Source: Myxococcus xanthus (GTDB lineage Bacteria > Myxococcota > Myxococcia > Myxococcales > Myxococcaceae). Taken from it: 64,000 nt of DNA. Numbering within the stretch: the stretch's first letter is position 1; the number at the start of each line of letters is the position of its first letter. The stretch is taken from the NCBI RefSeq assembly GCF_900106535.1, contig NZ_FNOH01000016.1, forward strand, positions 151,187 to 215,186. The letters are read 5' to 3'. A program made the position numbers and the translations under genes. Below the pieces are notes generated by a model. That model was given only the letters and a program-made list of their open reading frames with translations. It ran no database searches and was not told the DNA's origin. Shown here one piece after another: positions 8,001 through 15,472 of the stretch.

Positions 8001-9938
8001 TACGGCCGCGAGGATACCCAGGGCGACGTGGAGCTGGCCTTCCTGCTGGCCGAGGCCTACTCGCAGAAGCGCGACGAGAAGCGCGCCCTGGACACGCTGA
8101 ACAAGGTGCTGGCGAAGAACCCGAAGTCCGCCAAGGCCCACCACGCCGTGGGCAACCTGCACCAGGCCGCCGACCGCGCCGACGAAGCCGCCGCCGCCTA
8201 TGCCGCGGCCCTGGAAGCGGACCCGAAGCACGTGGCCTCCGCGGTGGAACTGGCCGCGGTGGAGCTGCTGGTACGCAAGGACGTGGCGAAGGGCACGGAG
8301 GCCGTTGAGCGGGCGCTGGCCGAGGACGTCCAGTCCGCGCTGGGCCCCGCGGAGCTGGCGCGCGCCCGCGGCCTCAAGGGCGTGGCGATGTTCCAGAAGC
8401 ACCAGCCGAAGGAGGCTGAGGCCGAGCTCAAGGCCGCCCTGGAAATGGACGCGAAGTCCACCTTCCTCCGGGGCCAGCTGGCGCGGGTGCTGCGCGCCCA
8501 GCGCAACTTCGAGGGCGCTCTGCCCATCTACAAGGCGCTGGCGACCGAGGAGCCCAACAACCTGGAGTTCGCGGACGGCCACATCACCGCGCTGGTGATG
8601 ACCGGGAAGATGCAGGACGCGCTGGAGGCCGTGAAGAAGGCCAACGGCGTGTTCCCCAACGAGGCGCGCATCGCCTACCTCTACGGACGCATCGAGGACG
8701 CGCTCGACAACCTCTCCGACACGGAGGGCCACTACAAGCGCGCCATCGCCGCGGACGACACCCTGGTCGAGGCCCGCCTCTACCTGGGCCGCTTCTACCT
8801 GGCCCAGCGCCGCAACGCGGAGGCGCGGCCTCAACTCGAGGAGGCGGCGAAGAAGGCACCGGAGAACGCGGGCGTGCGCGCGGGCCTCGGCGAGCTGGCC
8901 CTGGCGGAGAACAACACGCTGCTGGCCCAGCAGGAATTCGAGCGCTCCGTGAAGCTCGACCCCATCCTGGCGGACGCCCACCTGGGCCTGTCCCGCGTGG
9001 CCCTGCTGACGGACGACCTGGAGACGGCGAAGGCGGAGGCCAACCGCGCCCTGGAGCTGGACCCGCACCTGTTGAAGGACGGCCGGCTGCAGCGCGGGCT
9101 CGTGCTGTGGCGTCTGGGGCAGTTGGAAGAAGCCGTGGCGGAGCTGGAGAAGGCCAAGGCGGAGGACCCGCGCTCCACCACCATCCCGATTACGCTGGGC
9201 GCCGTGCTGCTGGAGCGAGGCGATTTGCCGGGCGCGGAGAGCAACCTGGGCCTCGCGCTGAGCAACGAGCCCTCCAACCACGAGGCGCTCTATTACCTGG
9301 CGCTGGTGAAGGCGAGGCGGCTGGAGTTCACCCAGGCGCTGGACAACATGCGCAAGGCCGTGGAGCGGGCCCCCAACCGCCCCGACTACCACTACGCCTA
9401 CGGCGTCATCCTGCGGGACGCGAAGAACCTGCCGGACGCCATGAGCGCATGGCGCAAGACGGTGGAGCTGGATGGCTCCCACGCGGACGCCCACGAGGCG
9501 CTCGGTCATGCGCTGCTGGAGGGCGGCCAGTTCGACGAGGCCATCGCCTCGTTCGAGGCCAGCCTCAAGGCCGACCCCCGCCGCACGCGGGTGCTGGGCT
9601 CCATCGGTGATGCGTACTTCGCCGCCGCGCGCTGGAACGACGCCATCAAGCGGTACCAGTCGGCCCTGAAGGCGGACCCCAAGCTCACCTACGTCTATTA
9701 CAAGGTGGCCCGCGCCTTCACCGAGCAGGCCCAGCACGCCAAGGCCATCGACTGGTACCGCAAGGCCACCAGCCTCGATTCGGAGAACCCCATGGCCTAC
9801 TACTACCTGGGCTTCGCCTATAAGGAGCGCAACAAGCGCCGGGAGGCCGTGCAGGCCTTCAAGGACTACCTCTCCCGCAAGCCTGACGCGACCGACAGGA
9901 AGGACATCGAGGACGAAATCTACGACCTGCAGAACTGA
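5052..9938 (+). CDS. Large zinc-ribbon / GYF / transmembrane / TPR protein
   Basis: 1628 residues from ATG 5052. Residues 1-40 are an MJ0042-type zinc ribbon (Cys 5, 8, 28, 31). Residues 45 to about 690 are low complexity: many copies of an AAIPLPGA unit, then units around ADPFAFDM, Pro/Ala/Asp/Phe-rich and probably disordered. Near 713-790 lies a GYF_2-like domain (GKVFGPFDEG, WSAIGTVPTF). One membrane helix sits near 834-856, and the rest is at least fifteen tetratricopeptide repeats predicted outside the cytoplasm. Zinc ribbon plus GYF plus a single helix is the layout of the cytoplasmic half of myxobacterial gliding proteins such as GltJ/AgmX, here joined to a TPR arm. It probably links a cytoplasmic regulator to an envelope assembly. 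Specific function unknown. The upstream 206 bp is shared with the divergent FAD gene. Confidence 0.85.
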   Translation: MKVSCPSCQTNYNIDDKRIPPGGAKLKCARCQTTFPIKLDAVSAPAAPAPAEPAIPLPGAASAAPQAAAIPLPGAASAQAAAIPLPGAASAQPAAIPLPGAASAQPAAIPLPGAVSAQPAAIPLPGAPASTGAIPLPGAAPTHSAAIPLPGAPASTGAIPLPGAAPAHAAAIPLPGAAPARAIPLPGAPEAFSAAPHAAAIPLPGAAAPQPAAIPLPGGAPEADPFAFDMGEPAQAAAIPLPGSAPEADPFAFDMGEPAQAAAIPLPEADPFAFDMSEPEQAASVPLPGSAPEADPFGFDMSEPEQAAAIPLPEADPFAFDMSSPAEAAAAMPQADGPSGMDAFGDDFGEPVRDTREVTRVVSIPLPSDAYREPPSAPASGYGVNEPAGTARDFDFETVEAPVEDAAQGYGVNAPAGTARDFDFADDALPVPVEAPPAEDAFAFDIESSSGAAQGLPPQADPFALPPPEAYAQSAAPVDDPFALPPPDMASQTDAFAPDAYAMPSAPEASPYAMPPPAAGAPSFDFAELPVPANADPFALPPPGADFSDLPAPAAPQALEFADLPAPAAPDLSFDFNEPPAPGADPFAVDFSAPPAPALAAAPFAADFGSAPAPGADPFAIDFSEPPAPAPAVAVNPAVDFGDVDFGAPSSPGIPDSLEFDPTARPDDDLEADLSDPLPPPPNAGPADGLEMLSFIDDAAGKDGGAQAGAKVRRFHVRRRSGKVFGPFDEGVIVKMLEDGQLLGNEDVSLDSETWSAIGTVPTFAAAIQRLMEGPAKLVTPTAAPAAAVVDAPRVDGASPQANMKRLEQLYEGRMAAVSVVDRSGNTEKWKKRVPLMIAAGVAVVVAGIGAGTEFGTRYGAFGRRALFPARLSDGSAEAKQVADAKQALLTDTFASYKQARELSAKVLAQKEYPEVRSLWCQSVYYLQRRYAAGNPNEMSRCRQDMADIEFLGEKDVDVIKASAAIALTSRQADSVIPTLSGAYGREDTQGDVELAFLLAEAYSQKRDEKRALDTLNKVLAKNPKSAKAHHAVGNLHQAADRADEAAAAYAAALEADPKHVASAVELAAVELLVRKDVAKGTEAVERALAEDVQSALGPAELARARGLKGVAMFQKHQPKEAEAELKAALEMDAKSTFLRGQLARVLRAQRNFEGALPIYKALATEEPNNLEFADGHITALVMTGKMQDALEAVKKANGVFPNEARIAYLYGRIEDALDNLSDTEGHYKRAIAADDTLVEARLYLGRFYLAQRRNAEARPQLEEAAKKAPENAGVRAGLGELALAENNTLLAQQEFERSVKLDPILADAHLGLSRVALLTDDLETAKAEANRALELDPHLLKDGRLQRGLVLWRLGQLEEAVAELEKAKAEDPRSTTIPITLGAVLLERGDLPGAESNLGLALSNEPSNHEALYYLALVKARRLEFTQALDNMRKAVERAPNRPDYHYAYGVILRDAKNLPDAMSAWRKTVELDGSHADAHEALGHALLEGGQFDEAIASFEASLKADPRRTRVLGSIGDAYFAAARWNDAIKRYQSALKADPKLTYVYYKVARAFTEQAQHAKAIDWYRKATSLDSENPMAYYYLGFAYKERNKRREAVQAFKDYLSRKPDATDRKDIEDEIYDLQN

Positions 9939-10084
9939 GGTCGTCGTCCGCCGGACGTCTCCGCGCCCGGCGCCTCCCCTCCCCCACGGAGTCAGGGCGG
10001 AGGGGGGTGCGGCGTCCGGCCTTGAGCACCCCAGACGTGAGGAACCTTGCTGGCCTCACCGGGGGTGACTACAAGGCGTGCTCC

Positions 10085-11365
10085 ATGCTGGACCTCCGGA
10101 ACGTTGCGCAGAACTTCGATGCGGTGGTCGCCCGGCTCAAGACGCGGGGCGGCAACCTGGATTTGGGCCCCTTCCAGCGGCTCTTCGCCGAGCGCCGCGA
10201 GCTGTATGTCTCCGTGGAGTCGCTGGCCGCGCGCCGCAATGCCGCCAACGAGGAGATGAAGCGCAAGGCGAAGGAGGACCCGAAGGCGCTCGACGCGCTC
10301 CGCGGTGACCTCCGCGCCGTCTCCCAGGAAATCAAGGAGAAGGAAGCGCGCCTCAAGGACGTGGAGGAGGAGCTCAACCGCATCCTCCTGCTCATCCCCA
10401 ACGTGCCCCATGAGTCCGTCCCCGAGGGCGGCGGCGCCGAGGACAACGTCCAGGTGAGCATCTGGGGACAGAAGCCCGACCTGCTCTTCGCCCCCAAGCA
10501 GCACTTCGAGCTGGGTGAGAAGCTGGGCATGCTCGACTTCGAGCGCGCCGCCAAGGTGTCTGGCAGCCGCTTCACCTTCTACAAGGGCGCACTGGCCCGG
10601 CTGGAGCGGGCGCTCGTCACCTTCATGATCGACGTGCACACCAGCAAGGGCTACACGGAGCTGCTCCCGCCCTACTTGGTGCTGCGCGAGACGATGATGG
10701 GCACCGGTCAGCTCCCCAAGTTCGAGGACGACGCCTTCAAGACGTTGGGCGAGCCGGAGCGCTTCCTCATCCCCACCGCGGAAGTGCCCGTCACCAACTA
10801 CCACGCGGACGAAATCCTCGAGGGCGAGTCCCTGCCCATCCGCTACTGCGCCTTCAGCCCCAGCTTCCGGGCCGAGGCGGGCGCCGCCGGCAAGGACACC
10901 CGCGGCCTCATCCGTCAGCACCAGTTCCACAAGGTGGAGCTGGTGAAGTTCGCCCACCAGGAGAAGAGCCTGGACGAACTCGAGGCCATGACGGACGACG
11001 CCTGCGACATCCTCCGCCGCCTGGGCATCCACCACCGCGTCATGCTCCTGTGCACCGGAGACATGGGCTTCGCCGCCCGGAAGACGTACGACATCGAGGT
11101 CTGGCTCCCCGGACAGAACAGCTACCGGGAGATTTCGTCCTGCTCTGACTGCGGCGACTTCCAGGCCCGCCGGGCGAAGATTCGCTACCGGGCCCAGAGG
11201 GGGGACAAGCCCCAGCTCGCCCACACGCTCAACGGCAGCGGCCTGGCGGTAGGCCGGACGACCATCGCCATCCTGGAGAACTACCAGCGCGAGGACGGAA
11301 GCGTGGCCATTCCGGAGGCGTTGGTGCCGTACATGGGCGGCTTGAAGGAACTGAAACCGATTTGA
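10085..11365 (+). CDS. serS: Seryl-tRNA synthetase
   Basis: 426 residues, the normal length. The N-terminal arm MLDLRNVAQNFDAV plus a long coiled coil (about residues 28-105) binds the long variable arm of tRNA-Ser. The class II catalytic core follows: motif 2 around FRAEAGAAGKDTRGLIRQHQF and motif 3 around LNGSGLAVGRT. The reaction is Ser + ATP + tRNA-Ser to Ser-tRNA-Ser in the cytoplasm. The ATG at 10085 matches the family N-terminus; a GTG 78 bp upstream would add an unrelated leader. Four tRNA-Ser genes follow within 1.1 kb, so enzyme and substrates sit together. No T-box leader is seen. Confidence 0.97.
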   Translation: MLDLRNVAQNFDAVVARLKTRGGNLDLGPFQRLFAERRELYVSVESLAARRNAANEEMKRKAKEDPKALDALRGDLRAVSQEIKEKEARLKDVEEELNRILLLIPNVPHESVPEGGGAEDNVQVSIWGQKPDLLFAPKQHFELGEKLGMLDFERAAKVSGSRFTFYKGALARLERALVTFMIDVHTSKGYTELLPPYLVLRETMMGTGQLPKFEDDAFKTLGEPERFLIPTAEVPVTNYHADEILEGESLPIRYCAFSPSFRAEAGAAGKDTRGLIRQHQFHKVELVKFAHQEKSLDELEAMTDDACDILRRLGIHHRVMLLCTGDMGFAARKTYDIEVWLPGQNSYREISSCSDCGDFQARRAKIRYRAQRGDKPQLAHTLNGSGLAVGRTTIAILENYQREDGSVAIPEALVPYMGGLKELKPI

Positions 11366-11378
11366 GTCTGAATCCGGC

Positions 11379-11406
11379 TTGCAACGCGCGAAGAATCAGG
11401 TAGAAG
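11379..11406 (+). promoter_or_regulatory. Candidate sigma-70 promoter of the tRNA-Ser group
   Basis: TTGCAA, a 16-base spacer and TAGAAG lie 53 bp before the first tRNA-Ser, just after the serS stop. Spacing and hexamers fit a housekeeping promoter, but this is a by-eye match only. Confidence 0.4.
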
Positions 11407-11458
11407 GGCGGCCCCACGGACGTCGGTCCGCGGGGTGCCAAGTCGGCCCCGGTGGTAT

Positions 11459-11545
11459 GGAGGCGTGGCCGAGCGGTTGAAGGCAGCGGTCTTGAAAACC
11501 GCAGAGGGTGCAAGCTCTCCGTAGGTTCGAATCCTACCGCCTCCG
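11459..11545 (+). tRNA. tRNA-Ser (anticodon TGA)
   Basis: An 87-base cloverleaf with acceptor GGAGGCG/CGCCTCC, discriminator G and the long variable arm of tRNA-Ser. The anticodon loop CTTGAAA gives TGA, reading UCA and, by wobble, other UCN codons. CCA is not encoded. It lies 93 bp after serS. Confidence 0.95.
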
Positions 11546-11589
11546 AGTTTTTGTTCTTGAATTTGTTGGCTCTTTGACAGAGAAGAGTT

Positions 11590-11676
11590 GGAGAGATGGC
11601 CGAGAGGCTGAAGGCACAGGTTTGCTAAACCTGCATACTCGAAAGGGTATCGAGGGTTCGAATCCCTCTCTCTCCG
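11590..11676 (+). tRNA. tRNA-Ser (anticodon GCT)
   Basis: An 87-base tRNA with acceptor GGAGAGA/TCTCTCC, a long variable arm and anticodon loop TTGCTAA, so anticodon GCT for the AGC/AGU serine codons. CCA is not encoded. Confidence 0.95.
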
Positions 11677-11708
11677 CCACTTGTTGTTGTAGCAGCGCCG
11701 GAAGAAAT

Positions 11709-11785
11709 GCTCCCTTAGCTCAGCTGGATAGAGCGTCGGACTACGAATCCGAAGGCCGGAGGTTCGAATCCTCCAGGGAGCGCCA
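11709..11785 (+). tRNA. tRNA-Arg (anticodon ACG), CCA encoded
   Basis: 77 bases with acceptor GCTCCCT/AGGGAGC and an encoded CCA end, unlike the neighbouring tRNA-Ser genes. The anticodon loop CTACGAA gives ACG. Position 34 is an adenosine that bacteria convert to inosine with TadA; the tadA gene starts 20 bases downstream. Confidence 0.95.
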
Positions 11786-11805
11786 CTTCTTTCGAGCAGT
11801 TCTCC

Positions 11806-12270
11806 ATGAGTGACGAAGCTTTCATGCAGCAGGCGCTATCGCTCGCGCGGGAAGCAGCGGAACTCGGAGAGGTCCCCGTAGGTGCGGTGGCGGTGCTCAA
11901 CGGTGAAGTCGTTGGCGCTGGATTCAATCGCCGCGAAGTGGACCGCAATCCGCTCGCTCACGCAGAGATGTTGGCAATGGACGCCGCAGCCCGGAAGATC
12001 GGTGCCTGGCGGCTCTCGGGCGTCACCCTGTATGTGACACTTGAGCCGTGTGCCATGTGCGCCGGAGGTCTGGTGCAGTCTCGCGTGACACGACTCGTTT
12101 TCGGTGCCTTCGATCCGAAAGCGGGTGCGGTGGGTTCGCTGTACAACCTGGTCGAAGAGCCTCGACACAATCACCGGCTCCAAGTCACGAGTGGTATCCT
12201 GGCGGACGAGAGCCGCCTGCTTTTGAAGACGTTTTTCGGGCGCTTGCGTGCGAAGAAACGTGACAATTGA
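11806..12270 (+). CDS. tadA: tRNA-specific adenosine-34 deaminase
   Basis: 154 residues of the cytidine/deoxycytidylate deaminase superfamily. The zinc site is complete: HAEM (His ligand and catalytic Glu) and PCAMC (two Cys ligands). TadA deaminates A34 of tRNA-Arg(ACG) to inosine so that one tRNA reads CGU, CGC and CGA; it is normally essential. The ATG at 11806 follows the CCA end of exactly that tRNA by 20 bases, with tRNA-Ser(CGA) 5 bases after the stop, so the gene is embedded in a tRNA operon. It has a slightly lower GC look than its neighbours but normal length and motifs. Confidence 0.95.
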   Translation: MSDEAFMQQALSLAREAAELGEVPVGAVAVLNGEVVGAGFNRREVDRNPLAHAEMLAMDAAARKIGAWRLSGVTLYVTLEPCAMCAGGLVQSRVTRLVFGAFDPKAGAVGSLYNLVEEPRHNHRLQVTSGILADESRLLLKTFFGRLRAKKRDN

Positions 12271-12275
12271 ATACT

Positions 12276-12362
12276 GGAGAGCTGGCCGAGTGGTCGAAGG
12301 CACCTGACTCGAAATCAGGCATACCGGTAACGGTATCGTAGGTTCGAATCCTACGCTCTCCG
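12276..12362 (+). tRNA. tRNA-Ser (anticodon CGA)
   Basis: 87 bases, acceptor GGAGAGC/GCTCTCC, a long variable arm and anticodon loop CTCGAAA, giving CGA for UCG. It starts 5 bases after the tadA stop. Confidence 0.95.
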
Positions 12363-12374
12363 CTCCAGATTTTT

Positions 12375-12461
12375 GGAGAGGTGGCCGAGCGGTTGAAGGC
12401 GCACGCCTGGAACGCGTGTATATCTGAAAGGGTATCGTGGGTTCGAATCCCACCCTCTCCG
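12375..12461 (+). tRNA. tRNA-Ser (anticodon GGA)
   Basis: 87 bases, acceptor GGAGAGG/CCTCTCC, a long variable arm and anticodon loop CTGGAAC, giving GGA for UCC/UCU. With the TGA, GCT and CGA genes it completes a full serine decoding set beside serS. Confidence 0.95.
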
Positions 12462-12490
12462 TTGTTGTTTCTGCAGTACGTGGTTACATT
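12462..12490 (+). promoter_or_regulatory. Candidate promoter of the SRP RNA
   Basis: TTGTTG, 17 bases and TACATT. The predicted start, about 7 bases after the -10, falls on the first base of the folded SRP RNA (12497). The -35 match is weak, so confidence is modest. Confidence 0.4.
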
Positions 12491-12496
12491 CTTTAT

Positions 12497-12580
12497 GGTC
12501 GGGACAACGTGGGGGCGTGAACCCCGCCAGGTCCGGAAGGAAGCAACGGTAGCGTACTTCCGCGTGTGTCCCGGCCGTCC
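12497..12580 (+). ncRNA. ffs: Signal recognition particle RNA (4.5S type)
   Basis: A single hairpin RNA. The 5' GGTCGGGAC pairs with 3' GTCCCGGCC, and the centre holds the diagnostic apical sequence CAGGTCCGGAAGGAAGCA, which forms the GGAA tetraloop and the asymmetric loop bound by Ffh. It is the short bacterial form, without an Alu domain. It directs nascent membrane proteins to the membrane with Ffh and FtsY. It lies between tRNA-Ser(GGA) and a strong downstream hairpin, in the tadA-ffs-dnaX order seen in many bacteria. Exact ends are estimated from pairing. Confidence 0.92.
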
Positions 12581-12584
12581 TTTT

Positions 12585-12620
12585 GAAGAGCCGGTGTCCT
12601 GTCAAGGACACCGGCTCTTC
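12585..12620 (+). terminator. Terminator-like hairpin after ffs
   Basis: A perfect 16-bp stem (GAAGAGCCGGTGTCCT and its complement) with a GTCA loop, followed by GCCTTTGC. The T run is short, but the stem is very stable and ends the tRNA/ffs unit, facing the convergent glycosyltransferase gene that stops at 12649. Confidence 0.75.
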
Positions 12621-12648
12621 GCCTTTGCGGGCTGGCCGCTCCCCTTCC

Positions 12649-14226
12649 CTACTCGCGGGAGAGAATCGTCTCGCGGCCCACCTTCCGGACGATTTGGAAG
12701 CCGCCGGCCTGGAGCTCGGCGAGCGCGCGGTCCTCGAAGGTGACGGCGCGGTTGAACGTCCTGTCCCGCAGCGCACGTTCGAACGCGCCGTCGTGGGGCC
12801 AGTCACAGGTGAGCCAGGGAATCCGCTTCCCCAGGTAGAAGTAGCCGCCCGAGCCCCACAAGCCCTCATTGACGATGAGCAGCCCCCGCGCATTGCCCCG
12901 GGTGGCGGCGACAATCGCGCGGAACTGGTCTGCCCGCAGGTCCCCGGGAGGGAAGAAGGCGGCCGCGGTCATGCTCGCGGCCAGCGCGAGTCCGGCCAGG
13001 CCCCACCGCCCGGTTGGCCGAGCAAGCTGGACGAGGCCCGCCGCCACGGGTGGCGCCGCGGCCAGCACGCCCAGCACCAGGCCGGGATAGAGGAAGCGCT
13101 CCTCCTTGTGCGCGGTGGCCAGGAGCACGCCGGTGTACACGGCGGCGCACCACAGCGGCAGGGACAGGGCGCGGTGCTGGCGAAGCGCGGCGATTCCCAC
13201 GGGCACGGCGGCCCAGGCCCAGAGCGGCACGGCGGTGAGTAGCGGCTTCACGTAGAAGCTGGGTGCGTCAGCTCCGAACTGAGCCGCGGCCTTGCCCGAA
13301 AAGACGTTGAAGCGGGCATAGGCGATAAAGGAGTGGAACGGCGAGCCCCACGTCGCCCAGTCCAGCGCGCCGAGCGCCACCGCCACGCCCAGTCCTCCAG
13401 CGCACGTGAAGGCGAGCAGTCGCCACCGCCTCGCCGCCGCCAACCACACCAGCGCCGCCAGGACGAAGATGGCCGACGGGTAACGGGCCACCACCGCCAG
13501 CCCCAGGGCCATGCCACCCACGAGTCCTGCCCTTGAGAGCTGCGCTCTCCGGTCCAGCGCCTCCACGGCGACGATGAGCAGCGAGGCGGAAATCGACTCG
13601 GCCATGGTGCGCCCCGCGAAGACGAGCAGTGGGCCGTAGAGCCCCACGAGCAACGTCGACAGCAGGCCACCCGCGGTCCCCGCTCGGCGCTGGGCGAAGC
13701 GGTACGCGGCCCAGAGACTCCAGGCGTGCAAGGCCACCTGCGGAATGGCCACCACGACGCGATAGGCCCGCGGATGGGTGATGCCCAGCAGGTCCGCCAG
13801 CTTGAGGAAGCCCGCCAGGACGCCGGGCACAGCCCAGTTGCGGAGGCCGTCATGCCACTCCCAGGCCAGGACGCCGTAGCCGTGGACTCGCCACCAGGCG
13901 GGCTCCAGCGACTGGTACACCTCATCCGGGTGGATGCGGCCCAACTGCACCACCGCGATGAGGCCAGGCAGCAGCGCCACTGCCCCTAGCACCCAGCGCA
14001 TCCAGTTCCGGACCGGCGCCTCTTGGGGCGTGGCCCCGGGCGTCAGGGACGTGGGCTCGGGTGTCGGGATGGAATCAGCGGGCGTGGCAGGGAGGGGGAC
14101 GGACACAGGCGCGACCGACTCTTCCCGCCCGCGTTCCCGGACGCAAGGTGTGAAGCGTTCGTCTGCCCGCCCTGGGTCCGAGCCCGACGGGGAGTGGAAT
14201 CCCACCTCGTGGGAGGGCAACGACAT
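12649..14226 (-). CDS. GT22 / Alg9-like mannosyltransferase, multipass membrane
   Basis: 525 residues. After a Pro/Ser/Thr-rich N-terminus of about 75 residues and a first helix there is IHPDEVYQSLEPAWW. This acidic first-loop motif (HPDE...Q.LEP) is the signature of the GPI/Alg9 (GT22) mannosyltransferases. About ten hydrophobic segments follow. GT22 enzymes take mannose from a polyprenyl-phosphate donor outside the cytoplasm; the bacterial acceptor is unknown. The start is uncertain: ATG 14226 has no clear ribosome site and a start nearer the first helix is possible. It is divergent from dnaX with a 25-bp gap and convergent with ffs, so it interrupts the ffs-dnaX pair on the opposite strand. 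Confidence 0.8.
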   Translation of the reverse strand: MSLPSHEVGFHSPSGSDPGRADERFTPCVRERGREESVAPVSVPLPATPADSIPTPEPTSLTPGATPQEAPVRNWMRWVLGAVALLPGLIAVVQLGRIHPDEVYQSLEPAWWRVHGYGVLAWEWHDGLRNWAVPGVLAGFLKLADLLGITHPRAYRVVVAIPQVALHAWSLWAAYRFAQRRAGTAGGLLSTLLVGLYGPLLVFAGRTMAESISASLLIVAVEALDRRAQLSRAGLVGGMALGLAVVARYPSAIFVLAALVWLAAARRWRLLAFTCAGGLGVAVALGALDWATWGSPFHSFIAYARFNVFSGKAAAQFGADAPSFYVKPLLTAVPLWAWAAVPVGIAALRQHRALSLPLWCAAVYTGVLLATAHKEERFLYPGLVLGVLAAAPPVAAGLVQLARPTGRWGLAGLALAASMTAAAFFPPGDLRADQFRAIVAATRGNARGLLIVNEGLWGSGGYFYLGKRIPWLTCDWPHDGAFERALRDRTFNRAVTFEDRALAELQAGGFQIVRKVGRETILSRE

Positions 14227-14251
14227 GGATCATTCACGCCGCCGTGTTTAG

Positions 14252-15472
14252 ATGACGCCCCCCATGAGCTACCTCGTTCTCGCCCGCAAATGGCGCCCAC
14301 AGAAGTTCGACGACATGACCGGACAGGAGCACGTCGTCCGGACGGTCGCGAACGCCATCAAGATAGACCGGGTCGCGCACGCGTACCTGTTCTGTGGACC
14401 TCGTGGCGTGGGCAAGACGACGGCCGCGCGGCTGCTCGCCAAGGCGCTCAACTGTGAGAAGGGCCCCACCGCCCAGCCCTGTGGCGAGTGCCGTGCTTGC
14501 ACGGAGATTGCCGCCGGCACCAGCGTGGACGTCGCGGAAATCGACGGTGCCTCCAACAACGGCGTCGAGAACGTCCGCGAGATTCGCGAGAACGCGAAGT
14601 ACCTGCCCCAGCGGGACCGGCACAAAATCTACATCATCGACGAGGTCCACATGCTGTCGGGAGCGGCGTTCAACGCGCTGCTCAAGACGCTGGAGGAGCC
14701 GCCCGGGCACGTGAAGTTCATCTTCGCGACCACCGAGGCGCACAAGCTCCCGGACACCATCCTGTCGCGGTGCCAGCGCCACAACTTCCGGCGGATTCCG
14801 GCGGCCCGGATGCTTCAGCGTCTCCAGGAAATCTGCAAGGCGGAGGGCGCTGGTATCTCCGACCGCTCGCTGTCGCTGGTCGTGCGCCAGTCCGAAGGCG
14901 GCATGCGCGATGCGCTGAGCCTCCTGGACCAGGTGCTCGCCTCGTGCGGCGCCACCCCCTCCGACGAGGAAGTGGCCGATGCGCTGGGCGCCATCGACCG
15001 GACGTTGGTGCAGGACTTCGCCGATGCGCTCGTCCACAAGGACGCGAAGCGGGTGTTGGAGCGGGTGGAGGAAGTCTTCAACCGCGGCCTGGACTTGAAG
15101 CGCCTGGCCGAGGAGCTGGCCTTCCAACTGCGGCATCTCTTCGTCACCAAGACGCTGGGCAAGGCGCCCGACGAGCTGGCCGAGTCCGAGCAGAAGGCGC
15201 TGATGGCGCTGGCGCAGGACGCGGAGGCCGCGCAGCTCACGCGCTTGTTCGACGTGGTGCACGGCTGCATCTGGGACGTGTCGCGTGCGGCCCAGCCTCG
15301 GCTGGCCCTGGAGATGGCGCTGCTCAAGGCCATCCAGTTGTCGCCGGGTGGTTCGATTCCCGAGCTGCTTGCCCGCGTGGACAAGCTCGCGGCGGGGATG
15401 GGTGAAGGTTCCGCGAAGTCGAACGCTGGAGCGCCGGGAGGTCGCTCCAGTCCCACGAACTTTCGCGCCTGA
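14252..15472 (+). CDS. dnaX: DNA polymerase III gamma/tau: ATPase part, ends at in-frame TGA
   Basis: 406 residues. It holds the clamp-loader AAA+ core: ARKWRP start, Walker A GPRGVGKTT, a zinc module with four Cys (CEKGPTAQPCGECRAC), DEVHML Walker B and the SRC arginine-finger motif, then the collar domain. Family homologues start at MSYLVLARKWRP, so ATG 14264 may be the true start. The frame stops at 15472 after FRA, but coding resembling the tau tail continues at once in the +1 frame. Read literally, the stop gives a gamma-like product. A full-length tau would need +1 frameshifting at or before the stop, or a base error here. It is the first of the dnaX-ybaB-recR group. Confidence 0.92.
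   Translation: MTPPMSYLVLARKWRPQKFDDMTGQEHVVRTVANAIKIDRVAHAYLFCGPRGVGKTTAARLLAKALNCEKGPTAQPCGECRACTEIAAGTSVDVAEIDGASNNGVENVREIRENAKYLPQRDRHKIYIIDEVHMLSGAAFNALLKTLEEPPGHVKFIFATTEAHKLPDTILSRCQRHNFRRIPAARMLQRLQEICKAEGAGISDRSLSLVVRQSEGGMRDALSLLDQVLASCGATPSDEEVADALGAIDRTLVQDFADALVHKDAKRVLERVEEVFNRGLDLKRLAEELAFQLRHLFVTKTLGKAPDELAESEQKALMALAQDAEAAQLTRLFDVVHGCIWDVSRAAQPRLALEMALLKAIQLSPGGSIPELLARVDKLAAGMGEGSAKSNAGAPGGRSSPTNFRA

Noticed and set aside
7974..9737. 587-codon minus-strand open frame in the TPR arm
   Set aside because: Shadow of the TPR coding sequence; no family features.
11574..11579. TTGACA before tRNA-Ser(GCT)
   Set aside because: A -10 at normal spacing would fall inside the tRNA itself, so it cannot be its promoter.
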